A stretch of 64,000 bases of DNA from PCC-6802 sp943367755 (GTDB lineage: Bacteria > Cyanobacteriota > Cyanobacteriia > Pseudanabaenales > Pseudanabaenaceae). Of the stretch, positions 1 through 8,224 are shown in pieces. Every line of letters begins with the position of its first letter. Position 1 is the first letter of the stretch. Both the position numbers and the translations under genes were made by a program. Under the pieces are notes generated by a model, which did not search any database, had not been told where the DNA came from, and saw nothing but the letters and a program-made list of their open reading frames with translations. The DNA lies in the NCBI GenBank assembly GCA_943367755.1, contig CALRKB020000005.1, positions 94,862 through 158,861 on the forward strand, written 5' to 3'.

Positions 1-5
1 ATGCT

Positions 6-1448
6 CTAACGCGTACGAGGTTGTAAACCTGGAATGCCTCCTGGGATATTAGACTGAGGTCGCATACCTTCAGGGAAAGAAATCAATATCTTCTCACCGC
101 CTTTCAAACCTGACTTGACCTCTGTTTTATCATTTGCCGTCACTCCAGTCACAATCGGTGTGAACACGGGTGTACTACCTTCACTTCGGACAAACACACC
201 CGTGGCATTAGCCTGTCGCACGATCGCCACAGTTGGTACCACCAGAGCATTTTTTAGATCTCCCACCTTAAAATCTACACTCGTGTTCATGCCAGACCGC
301 AATTGTTGTTTGGTGTCGGAGAGAATTGCTGCTTTGACTTCAAAACTGGTGACGTTTTGCTGCACTGTAGATTGAGGAGAAATTTCCACGACTTTGCCAT
401 CAAAAGTTTCGCCAGGGTAGGCATCAGCCTTAATTTTGACCGCCTGCCCCACTTTCACCTGGGCAATATTCACCTCGGCGACATTGGCAATGACGCGATT
501 AGTACTTGCAAGCGAAAGGATGGAGGAGGCAGTAGCCGAAGTTACGGTGCTACCTGAGGTCGTAGGTGTGACAAATGCGCCTGGATCGGCGAACTTGCGC
601 GCCACAATCCCACTAAATGGAGCGCGAATCACCGTATCCTCAATTTGGGCTTGCACGACTTGTAGTTTTCCCTGAGCAGTGAGAACCTGCGCTCTGGCTT
701 GGGCAATATCCTCTGGACGCGAACCAGCCTGCTGGAGCGATAATGCTTGCTGTGATTGCGCCACCTTCGCCTTAGCCGCATCAAAGGTAGAGCGGGAATT
801 CTTGAATTCTCGCTCCGAAATTGCCCCATCATTAAACAGTGCCTGGTTCTGGTTGAAATTCAACTCTGCCTGTTGTAAGTTAGCCCGATCGCTATTCAAG
901 GTAGCCTGCGCCTGACCAATTTCCTGATCGCGATTGCCTGCCAATAACTTTTGCAGATTGGCCTCCGTTGCTGCTACTTCTCCTTGGGCTTGGGTGAGTT
1001 GCCCTTGTAAGTTCGAGTTGTCCATATACGCTAGCACCTGACCTGCCTCAACGCGATCACCCTGCTTGACCAGTAACTGTTTGAGTCGCCCGGCGGATTT
1101 AGGGCTGACGTTAATTAGCATTTCCGGCTGCACGGTACCATTTGCTGACACTGAAATTGGCAGCGTTAGCCTTTCCACAGAGACAGTCCGCACTCTGCGC
1201 CTACCTTCGCGGTTGGGTGTGGCAAAAAAGTTCTGATAAATTAAAAATCCCCCACCCGCGATCGCCCCTAGAACAACTATGAGGATCAGCGATCGCATCA
1301 GACTAAATCTCGGCCGAGGTTTAGGAGCGTCTTGCTCTTCTTCCTGACCAAGCTTTTGATCTTTATCCTGCCAACGGTTAGCAGTATCGTCTAAATCCAG
1401 CGAATCGGTTGCGATTGCTTCATCTTGCTGAGAATTCAGTTCTTGCAT
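6..1448 (-). CDS. HlyD-family periplasmic adaptor of an efflux/secretion system
   Basis: The 480-residue protein has a charged cytoplasmic N-terminus, one membrane helix at about residues 51-71, and then the membrane-fusion layout: a lipoyl half-motif (VSANGTVQPEM, then GRLKQLLVKQGDRVEAGQVL), a long Gln/Ala-rich alpha hairpin at about 140-270, the second lipoyl half (ARKFADPGAFV) and a beta-barrel region ending near FPEGMRP. In RND- or MacAB-type systems such adaptors link an inner-membrane pump to an outer-membrane channel. The pump gene is not in the window but could lie beyond position 1, because the stop codon is only 6 bases from the edge. The start is an ATG. Which substrate is exported cannot be read from this gene. 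Confidence 0.9.
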   Translation of the reverse strand: MQELNSQQDEAIATDSLDLDDTANRWQDKDQKLGQEEEQDAPKPRPRFSLMRSLILIVVLGAIAGGGFLIYQNFFATPNREGRRRVRTVSVERLTLPISVSANGTVQPEMLINVSPKSAGRLKQLLVKQGDRVEAGQVLAYMDNSNLQGQLTQAQGEVAATEANLQKLLAGNRDQEIGQAQATLNSDRANLQQAELNFNQNQALFNDGAISEREFKNSRSTFDAAKAKVAQSQQALSLQQAGSRPEDIAQARAQVLTAQGKLQVVQAQIEDTVIRAPFSGIVARKFADPGAFVTPTTSGSTVTSATASSILSLASTNRVIANVAEVNIAQVKVGQAVKIKADAYPGETFDGKVVEISPQSTVQQNVTSFEVKAAILSDTKQQLRSGMNTSVDFKVGDLKNALVVPTVAIVRQANATGVFVRSEGSTPVFTPIVTGVTANDKTEVKSGLKGGEKILISFPEGMRPQSNIPGGIPGLQPRTR

Positions 1449-1636
1449 AATCGTTACGCTTAGTCCGCTGAATAATTGAGCTTAAAACCCCAAATGAGCA
1501 ATGTATGTTAGCTGCATCACAATAGGTTTGTGATAATTTAGAGATTTCGAACCTTTACCTGAGTAAATTTTAGACCACCATGGTTGTGGTTTGGTTCAAA
1601 TCAGTAAGGTAGATTCCGCATTAGGAAACAACGTCA

Positions 1637-2680
1637 ATGCCAAAATCCCCCAAACTTTATCCTCTTTGCTTGAGAGTGGCGATCGCCACAACACTGCTTA
1701 GTACTTTTGATGGTAATGTCCTGGCTCAAACAACGCAGCAACCTTTCTTCCCGCAAACTGAACCAGTTCTGATTGCCCAAACCGAAGCTCAAGCTTTGGT
1801 GATCAAAGGCGCATTACTATTCGATCACAACCGTTTCCAGGAGGCACTTGATGCTTTTGAAGCTGCAATTAGACTTCAGCCAGATATACCTGAAGCATGG
1901 TTTGCCAAAGGTAAAGCGCTATTTCGCTTAAAACGTACAGAGGAGTCACTTGTCGCCTATGCTAATGCAATTCAGCTTAGACCAAAATTTCCTGAGGCTT
2001 GGGATGGCCTAACTACTTCTCTCTTTGCCTTAAAACGCTATAAAGAGCTATTAGAATTTAGTGACAAAATCATTGAATTGCAGCCGGACTTCCCCCAAGC
2101 TTGGATTGGTCGTGGTACAGCATTATTTGGGTTTAAACGTTACCAAGAAGCACTTGCGGCGGTTGATAAAGCGATCCAGCTTCAACCCGATCTAAATGGT
2201 GCATGGAGTGGTCGAGGCAGGGTGTTATACCGATTGAAGCGACCTCAAGAAGCGCTTGCATCCTTTGACAAAGGGATTCAACTAGACTCTGAAGACTTTG
2301 ATAGTTGGTATTATCGCGGTTATATTCTGGACGATCTGAAGCGTTACGAAGAGGCTTTACAGGCTTACGATCGAGCGCTAAAAATTACCACCGCTGACAT
2401 TGCCTCAATGCCCTGGCATAACAAAGGGATTACATTAAATAATTTGAAGCGCTACGAACAAGCGATCGCCGCATTCGACAGAGCAATCAAGAATAACGAT
2501 TACTTCTCAGAATTTGTCGATCTCACAGTTGCAGATTCTTGGTACGCGCGGGGAGTAGCACTCTATGCCATGAAGCGATATCAAGAAGCGATAAGTTCTT
2601 TTGATAAGGCGATCGCCGAGCGATCAGATTTTGCTGATGCGATCAAAGCTCGGAGTATTGCCCAAAGGCAGTTAAGATAA
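1637..2680 (+). CDS. Secreted TPR-repeat protein (copy 1)
   Basis: The 347-residue protein has an N-terminal signal sequence with cleavage likely near LAQ at about residue 31, then roughly eight 34-residue TPR units from about residue 50 to the end. Each unit shows the A-x-x-x-(F/Y)-D-(K/R)-A-(I/L)-x-L-x-P pattern. TPR arrays are protein-binding scaffolds, and a secreted one would act in the periplasm or cell envelope. It is a close paralogue of the gene at 3203-4441, with the same signal sequence style, the same repeat order and almost the same C-terminal tail (DAIKARSIAQ). No enzymatic domain is visible and the binding partner is unknown. Confidence 0.85.
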   Translation: MPKSPKLYPLCLRVAIATTLLSTFDGNVLAQTTQQPFFPQTEPVLIAQTEAQALVIKGALLFDHNRFQEALDAFEAAIRLQPDIPEAWFAKGKALFRLKRTEESLVAYANAIQLRPKFPEAWDGLTTSLFALKRYKELLEFSDKIIELQPDFPQAWIGRGTALFGFKRYQEALAAVDKAIQLQPDLNGAWSGRGRVLYRLKRPQEALASFDKGIQLDSEDFDSWYYRGYILDDLKRYEEALQAYDRALKITTADIASMPWHNKGITLNNLKRYEQAIAAFDRAIKNNDYFSEFVDLTVADSWYARGVALYAMKRYQEAISSFDKAIAERSDFADAIKARSIAQRQLR

Positions 2681-2708
2681 TTAGCTTTTGTATAGAGGAT
2701 GAAGCACC

Positions 2709-3062
2709 ATGACAACAGAGAGATGGGATGATAATAGGCTAGATCGGCTGGCTGAATTAGTAGCACAGAATGCTCAGGGCATTGCCGAAACGAGAGCAGG
2801 TTTAGAGGAAACGAGAGCGATCGTAGATTCTAATGCTCGTGCGATCGAGGCTAACTCAAATGCAATGGCAGAGTATAGACGAGAACAAATCGAGATGAGA
2901 CAGGAGTTTGAGCAGGAGCAAGGTCAGATGAGACGCGAATTTAATCACATGATTGGGATAATTGCTCAACAGCAAAGCGAGATTGCTGGCTTGCGGACTG
3001 AGACAAATCGTATGTTGGATATTTTGATTAACCAACGGAAGGGTGAAGATGAGGCATCATGA
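2709..3062 (+). CDS. Small coiled-coil protein, function unknown
   Basis: The 117-residue protein is highly charged and almost wholly predicted coiled coil. It is rich in Glu, Arg, Gln and Asn, with heptad-like repeats such as AETRAGLEETRAI and REQIEMRQEFEQEQGQM, and has no signal sequence or membrane helix. A GAGG ribosome-binding site lies about nine bases before the ATG. It sits 28 bp after one TPR gene and just before a 72-bp relic of another TPR gene end, so it may have been inserted into a TPR gene array. Small coiled-coil proteins of this kind are common in cyanobacteria, but no function is assigned here. Confidence 0.7.
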   Translation: MTTERWDDNRLDRLAELVAQNAQGIAETRAGLEETRAIVDSNARAIEANSNAMAEYRREQIEMRQEFEQEQGQMRREFNHMIGIIAQQQSEIAGLRTETNRMLDILINQRKGEDEAS

Positions 3063-3115
3063 CTCAAATTTCCGTTAGAAAATGCTTATACCCACTACGT
3101 AATATAAATTCCAGC

Positions 3116-3187
3116 GCGATCGCTCTGCAATCCAATTTTGCTGATGCGATCAAAGCTCGGAGTATTGCCCAAAAACAATTGCGATAA
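3116..3187 (+). pseudogene. Relic of a third TPR gene (3' end only)
   Basis: Read in frame, these bases give 23 codons and a TAA stop, ending FADAIKARSIAQKQLR. This matches the last residues of the TPR protein ending at 2680 (FADAIKARSIAQRQLR) with only a few differences. No start codon or repeat body precedes it. It is best read as the surviving tail of a duplicated TPR gene, separated from the intact copy by the coiled-coil gene. Confidence 0.85.
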
Positions 3188-3202
3188 TGTCTATTTGAAT
3201 AT

Positions 3203-4441
3203 ATGAAAAATAATTCCCAACCTCATCACCTTCTGCTGAAAGTAGCGATCGCGATCGCGCTCCTTAGCACTTTGGATTCCTCTGCTCTAGCACAAACGAC
3301 AAATCAATCTCTCTTTAGTAATTCAAAATCTATTCTCCTATCTCAAAATAGCGGGGAAGATTTACTGTTACAAGCTGCTGCCCTGTTGAATAAACAGCGC
3401 TATCAAGAAGCAAGTGTTGTCTTTGATAAGTTAATCAGCTTATATCCAAATGTGCCAGAGATTTGGATGGGGCGTGGTGCGGCTCTGGCAGGTGCAAAAC
3501 GTTATGCTGAGGCGATCGCTTCCTTTGATAAAGCTATTCAAATTAAGCCCGGTGTAGCTGATGTTTGGTTTGGTCGTGGTGTTGCTCTGGCAGGACTAAA
3601 TCGCCATCAGGAGGCGATCGCTTCCTTTGATAAAGTGGTTCAAATTAAGCCTGACTATGCTGAGGCTTGGAATTTGCGTGGCAATGCCCTAATTAATCTC
3701 AATCGCTATCAGGATGCCAGTGCTTCCTTTGCTAAAGCTTTGCAAATCAAGCCTGATTACACTAATGCCTGGGCGGGTTTGAGCAGTTCCTTATCTGCAT
3801 TGAAGCGTCATCAAGAGTTACTTGCGCTCGGTGACCAGATAACTCAAATCAAGCCTGACGTAGCTGGAGCTTGGTACGGACGCGGTAGAGGGTTATATGG
3901 ACTACGACGTTACGAAGAGGCGATCGCTTCCTTTGATAAAGCTCTGCAAATCAAGCCTGATGCTTTTGAAATTTGGGCTAGTCAAGGCAAGGCACTACGT
4001 CAATTAAAGCGCCCTCAAGAGGCGATCGCTGCTTTTGATAAAGCGATTCAACTCAATAGCGATGTGTTTGATGCCTGGTATGGCCGTGGATATGTTTTAG
4101 ATGACTTGAAGCGTTACGAAGAGGCTCTGCAAAGCTATGACAAAGCTTTAAAACTCAACTCTAACGATTCTCCCCTCTGGCATAACCGAGGGATTACCTT
4201 AGCGAATCTAAAACGCTACGACGAGGCGATCGCAGCCTATGACAAAGCAATTCAAGTAAATGCCTATTTCTCAGATCTGGTCGATTTGACAGCGGCTGAT
4301 TCCTGGTATGCGCGTGGTTTATCGCTCTATGCGATGCGCAGATATCAAGATGCGGTACGATCCTTCGATCGGGCGATCGCACTTCGATCGGATTTTACCG
4401 ATGCGATCAAAGCTCGCAGTGTTACCCAAAAGCAGTTGTGA
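3203..4441 (+). CDS. Secreted TPR-repeat protein (copy 2)
   Basis: The 412-residue paralogue of the gene at 1637-2680 is longer by about two repeats. A signal sequence (hydrophobic stretch at about residues 10-24, likely cleaved after ALA near residue 30) is followed by about ten TPR units. Many units share near-identical DNA, such as gaggcgatcgcttcctttga, which shows recent internal repeat expansion. It starts 15 bp after the TPR relic. The likely role is an envelope protein-protein interaction scaffold, with partner unknown. The repeated DNA makes copy-number change by slippage or recombination plausible. Confidence 0.85.
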   Translation: MKNNSQPHHLLLKVAIAIALLSTLDSSALAQTTNQSLFSNSKSILLSQNSGEDLLLQAAALLNKQRYQEASVVFDKLISLYPNVPEIWMGRGAALAGAKRYAEAIASFDKAIQIKPGVADVWFGRGVALAGLNRHQEAIASFDKVVQIKPDYAEAWNLRGNALINLNRYQDASASFAKALQIKPDYTNAWAGLSSSLSALKRHQELLALGDQITQIKPDVAGAWYGRGRGLYGLRRYEEAIASFDKALQIKPDAFEIWASQGKALRQLKRPQEAIAAFDKAIQLNSDVFDAWYGRGYVLDDLKRYEEALQSYDKALKLNSNDSPLWHNRGITLANLKRYDEAIAAYDKAIQVNAYFSDLVDLTAADSWYARGLSLYAMRRYQDAVRSFDRAIALRSDFTDAIKARSVTQKQL

Positions 4442-4546
4442 TATATTCCAATCGGCCACAAGTAGAATATTGATTATTAGGCTTGTATAATCAATTTGAG
4501 AATATGTAATCGATTAAACAATTTATCTCCCTAAGACTTAGGATAA

Positions 4547-5356
4547 CTATGAGATGGCCTGTTTGAGGATTAGATAGCGTAAATACAGCTCATTCTCGTG
4601 ATGGTAAACCGATCTGAGTTTGAGGCTAAGCAGATTCTCTGTTCCCATGCCATAGCCCTCGCCAGCAACTGTAGTAGCATTCTCTAATCCACCTACAAGT
4701 TTTGGTGATAGGGTAAGAAAAATTTCGTCACACCATCCTTCCGAAATCAGTGCATAGTTCAGTGATGGGCCTCCTTCGACTAGAAGCCGCTGAATACCAA
4801 AATTATTAAACATAACATCCAACATCCGTGCTAAATCGATGCCGGGTATATACGGATCGTTGGGTAAGCGGACAACTCGCGCTTTTTCGCTCAAGCTTAG
4901 TTCTGCCGAATGCGGTGCTGATGCACCCAGAAATACTACGCGCAGATCGCGGCCAGCTAGCCAAAAGCGATGTTCTAGTGGCAGATCGCCGCTATTACTT
5001 ATTACTATGCCCAAGGGTTGCTGCTTGTCTGGGAAAAACTGCGATCGCTCCTCAGCCAAATCATCAGGTACAGTTGGAATAAACGGATCGACTCTAAGTG
5101 TGCCACCCCCAACTACGACAGCATCTACCTGGGCACGCAGTCGTTGCATAAGTTTTCGATCGGACCTCGATCCCAATCCCTCCAGTCCTCCTGGACTAGT
5201 GGTAGCCTTACCATCAACACTAGAGACCATGTTAAAAACTACATAAGGTCTGTGCCAGGTGCGATCGCGATGCATAAATGTAACACCTGTAGTTGGGAAA
5301 GCTAACTCTCCATAGGAATAAACGTTCTCGAATGCAGAATAGAGGCGATCGAACAT
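4547..5356 (-). CDS. RibD C-terminal-type reductase
   Basis: The 269-residue protein consists of the RibD_C/dihydrofolate-reductase-like fold: NMVSSVDGKATT near residues 45-55 (substrate loop), VVVGGGTLRVDP for the nucleotide-binding turn, and LLVEGGPSLNYALI near the C-terminus. RibD reductases reduce the ribose of a pyrimidine intermediate in riboflavin synthesis using NADPH. No deaminase domain is fused here and no other rib gene is nearby, so it may be the separate reductase of cyanobacteria or a related reductase. An in-frame TTG lies two codons upstream of the chosen ATG at 5356. Confidence 0.8.
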   Translation of the reverse strand: MFDRLYSAFENVYSYGELAFPTTGVTFMHRDRTWHRPYVVFNMVSSVDGKATTSPGGLEGLGSRSDRKLMQRLRAQVDAVVVGGGTLRVDPFIPTVPDDLAEERSQFFPDKQQPLGIVISNSGDLPLEHRFWLAGRDLRVVFLGASAPHSAELSLSEKARVVRLPNDPYIPGIDLARMLDVMFNNFGIQRLLVEGGPSLNYALISEGWCDEIFLTLSPKLVGGLENATTVAGEGYGMGTENLLSLKLRSVYHHENELYLRYLILKQAIS

Positions 5357-5540
5357 ATGCAATTATCAGTTATCAGTTATCAATTACTGTAGGGATAAGT
5401 TTAGCGGCAGCATTTGTTTATTACAAAAATACTTGGACAAAACTTGACCTACATCTGATGAATAGCTGTATTTTATTCACCATTCGTTAAGCAAACAATG
5501 CTAATCTTAAAACGACATTAAGTTTTATTGCCAAATTCCT

Positions 5541-7250
5541 ATGCTGCGTCTTGAACACATCAAGAAAATCTACCCCACAGGCGAAGTACTGAAAGACGTG
5601 AACTGGGAAGTTAAGCCAGGCGATCGCATTGGTTTAGTGGGTGTAAATGGTGCTGGCAAATCTACACAACTCAAAATTATTGCGGGGGAGGTTGAACCAA
5701 CTGATGGTCAGATCGTTAAACCCTCTAGCCTCAAGATTGCCTATCTCACGCAGGAGTTCGAAGTCGATCCGCAGCGTACTGTAAAAGCAGAATTCTGGGC
5801 AGTATTTCATGAGGCTAACCAGATCCAGGCAGAGTTAGCGATCGTTAATCACAAGCTAGAGAATCTTAAGCCTGGGGATGATTTTGAGAAATTGCTCAAG
5901 CAGATGGATAGATTGCAAAGGCAGTTTGAAGCACTGAATGGCTATGAATTAGAAAGCCGCATCGATAAGATTTTACCTGAACTAGGATTTCAGATTGTTG
6001 ATGGCGATCGCACTGTGGATCAGTTTAGCGGTGGCTGGCAGATGCGCATGAGTTTGGGAAAGATTTTGTTGCAAGCACCCGATCTATTACTGCTGGACGA
6101 ACCGACTAACCATTTAGACTTAGAAACCATTGAGTGGTTAGAAACCTATCTCAAGGGTCTAAAGACCCCCATGGTAATTGTTTCCCATGATCGTCAGTTT
6201 CTTGATCGTCTTTGCACGCAGATTGTAGAAACTGAGCGCGGCGTATCCCAAACCTATTTAGGCAACTATTCCTCCTATCTTACTCAGAAGGAAGAGGCAA
6301 GGGAAGCCCAGCTTGGTGCCTTCGAGCGTCAGCAAAAATATCTAGAGAAACAACAAGTATTTGTAGAGAGATTCCGCGCTAGTGCTACCCGCAGCACACA
6401 GGCCAAAAGCCGCGAGAAACTACTCGATAAAATCGAACGGATTGAAGCTCCAGAGGGCAGTGCCCGTACTTTAAAATTTCGCTTTCCCCCTGCCAGCCGC
6501 AGCGGACGGGTTGTAGTAGAGATTAAAGACCTTACCCATGCCTATGGCGACCAAATTCTATTTCTAGGTGCGAATCTGCTGATCGAAAAAGGCGATCGCA
6601 TTGCATTTGTTGGCCCAAATGGCGCGGGTAAATCGACCTTACTGAAGATGATTGTGGGGCAAGAACCTTACAACGAAGGCGAAATAACGCTCGGGCACAA
6701 TGTTTTACCTGGCTATTTCGAGCAAAACCAGGCGGAAGCTTTAGACCTGCACAAAACTGTGCTGGCGACCATTCACGATGACTTTCCCAAAATGAAAGCA
6801 GAAGAAGTGCGCGGCCTGTTAGGCAAATTTCTGTTCAGCGGTGATGCCGTATTTAAGAATGTTGCAGATATCAGTGGTGGTGAAAAAGCACGTCTGGCAC
6901 TCGCAAAAATGCTACTGCACCCGGTGAATTTCCTCATTTTGGATGAGCCGACGAATCACCTTGATATCCCAGCTAAAGAGATGCTCGAAGAGGCTCTCAA
7001 AGAATACGAAGGGACAGTGACAATTGTATCCCACGATCGCTACTTTATCTCACAAGTGGCTAACAAGATTGTCGAGGTGCGTGATGGTGAACTACGGATG
7101 TATGCTGGTGACTATGCCTACTATCTCGAAAAACTAGATGAAGAGAAGCGCGAGGCAGAGCATGCCGCAGCCATGGCAGCCAAAGCTGCTAAAGAGGCAG
7201 CCAAACGTGCGAAAGAAAAAGAGAAGCAAAAGGAGAAAGCAAAGCGCTAG
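5541..7250 (+). CDS. ABC-F family ATPase (ribosome-associated type)
   Basis: The 569-residue protein has two ATP-binding cassettes and no membrane segments. Walker A sites are GVNGAGKS (residues 34-41) and GPNGAGKS (about 350). The signatures are SGGWQMRMS and SGGEKARLA, and each is followed by LLLDEPTNHLD or LILDEPTNHLD. The linker at about 245-300 is charged, and the C-terminus is an Ala/Lys/Glu coiled coil. Soluble ABC-F proteins act on ribosomes, in translation-factor or antibiotic-protection roles, rather than in transport. The closest subfamily (Uup, EttA or YdiF type) cannot be settled by eye; the Lys-rich tail favours Uup/YdiF-like. It begins with ATG and stands alone in its strand direction. 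Confidence 0.92.
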   Translation: MLRLEHIKKIYPTGEVLKDVNWEVKPGDRIGLVGVNGAGKSTQLKIIAGEVEPTDGQIVKPSSLKIAYLTQEFEVDPQRTVKAEFWAVFHEANQIQAELAIVNHKLENLKPGDDFEKLLKQMDRLQRQFEALNGYELESRIDKILPELGFQIVDGDRTVDQFSGGWQMRMSLGKILLQAPDLLLLDEPTNHLDLETIEWLETYLKGLKTPMVIVSHDRQFLDRLCTQIVETERGVSQTYLGNYSSYLTQKEEAREAQLGAFERQQKYLEKQQVFVERFRASATRSTQAKSREKLLDKIERIEAPEGSARTLKFRFPPASRSGRVVVEIKDLTHAYGDQILFLGANLLIEKGDRIAFVGPNGAGKSTLLKMIVGQEPYNEGEITLGHNVLPGYFEQNQAEALDLHKTVLATIHDDFPKMKAEEVRGLLGKFLFSGDAVFKNVADISGGEKARLALAKMLLHPVNFLILDEPTNHLDIPAKEMLEEALKEYEGTVTIVSHDRYFISQVANKIVEVRDGELRMYAGDYAYYLEKLDEEKREAEHAAAMAAKAAKEAAKRAKEKEKQKEKAKR

Positions 7251-7300
7251 AATTCCTGATAGTTCTCACCAAAAAACATTTGGGATCTGCACCCAATGTA

Positions 7301-7402
7301 TTGAGTAGTTTGGTCATATTTAGCTGACTTCCATCCAGGCGATACATTTCTGCATTTCTTGTCGCATGGTATCGCGATCGCGCTGGATAGCGGTGATCGT
7401 GT
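7301..7402 (-). pseudogene. Duplicate of the junction between the MBL gene end and the following gene start
   Basis: About 100 bp match 8206-8306 in the same orientation with roughly ten differences. On the minus strand the copy encodes RDRDTMRQEMQKCIAWMEVS and a stop, equal to the C-terminus of the metallo-beta-lactamase protein. It then continues with MTKLLN, equal to the start of the protein at 7827-8222, before diverging. Both partial genes are dead. Confidence 0.88.
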
Positions 7403-7415
7403 ACGATAGGCAGAA

Positions 7416-7817
7416 CTAAAAAATTGTGTAGGTGAGGCCAGGGCCATTAAGCTCCAGTACAAAAAGGTTGAGTAAATCGCGTCCGATCAAAATTACACCT
7501 CCAAGATCCTCGCTAGAACATCCACGCACCCTCACTACTTTGAGAACAAAACGATCAAACTTCAGTCCAACAAAGTACGGGACAACTACTGTGGAACCTT
7601 TAGCCGTCCCGCTAACCGTTTCCCTTGCCCCTGCAATGGTTGCTTTAACCCGAATTAGGAACTCGAAGGGAACTAAAGTGCAATCTGCTCCAGAGTCAAG
7701 AAAAGCAGTACATCCCAGCGCGATCGGTGGGTTATCTCCAGGGGTAGCTAATTGCACCTGGAGCAATGGGGCAGCAGGAATTTCTGTACCTAGAGATGTG
7801 TAAGCATAAGATCCCAT
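7416..7817 (-). CDS. Retropepsin-like (clan AA) aspartic protease
   Basis: The 133-residue single-domain protein carries the catalytic motif FLDSGADCTLVP (Asp at residue 41, followed by Ser-Gly-Ala), a central flap region, and a late hydrophobic-hydrophobic-G-R-D motif (VILIGRDLLN). This is the layout of single-domain retropepsin-like proteases, which act as homodimers. It begins with ATG, nine bases after the stop of the gene at 7827-8222, so the two genes are almost surely co-transcribed. The substrate is unknown. Such small proteases are recurrent in cyanobacteria beside a DUF5678-like gene, and a regulatory or toxin-like role is possible but unproven. Confidence 0.8.
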   Translation of the reverse strand: MGSYAYTSLGTEIPAAPLLQVQLATPGDNPPIALGCTAFLDSGADCTLVPFEFLIRVKATIAGARETVSGTAKGSTVVVPYFVGLKFDRFVLKVVRVRGCSSEDLGGVILIGRDLLNLFVLELNGPGLTYTIF

Positions 7818-7826
7818 CTAGAAGCC

Positions 7827-8222
7827 TCAAGCAGAAACGTTAGGTGGAGCAAAGCCTCGAATGCTCAATCTTGGCTCGACAGGGACAATTTTTTTGACAA
7901 ATAATGGCTTTAGTCCCCTTGCCGCATAAGTCCGTAAAACTAAAGTAGCCTCATCCTTGTCAGCATCCAACACCTGCCCATCTTCAAATAAAACATATAG
8001 CCCTGCATACTGACACAGTAAATCGTCTTTCTTCTGAGTAAAGATCTGTGATTGATATTCCATGTAGGCAAGGGTTTCAGTATCTGGACATTCTTGTATC
8101 TCTATAGTGTCGGTGGATTGACGAGTAGCTATCTCGCGTAAGATAGTAGTCGCGATCGCATCTTGCTCCACTTCTGGCAGGCTAGAAGCAAGGTCAAAAG
8201 CTTCGTTGAGTAGTTTGGTCAT
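7827..8222 (-). CDS. DUF5678-like protein with antitoxin-like N-terminus
   Basis: The protein has 131 residues when started at the ATG at 8222, which a strong GGAGGT ribosome-binding site precedes by nine bases. A longer reading would overlap the previous gene. The N-terminus (LLNEAFDLASSLPEVEQDAI) resembles the amphipathic leader of many small antitoxin-like proteins. The middle segment YAGLYVLFEDGQVLDADKDE followed by PLFVKKIVP resembles the DUF5678 domain. The gene lies between the metallo-beta-lactamase gene (2 bp away) and the aspartic protease gene (9 bp away), all on the minus strand, which suggests one transcript. Family assignment is from memory of the pattern and is moderate. Confidence 0.7.
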   Translation of the reverse strand: MTKLLNEAFDLASSLPEVEQDAIATTILREIATRQSTDTIEIQECPDTETLAYMEYQSQIFTQKKDDLLCQYAGLYVLFEDGQVLDADKDEATLVLRTYAARGLKPLFVKKIVPVEPRLSIRGFAPPNVSA

Positions 8223-8224
8223 AT

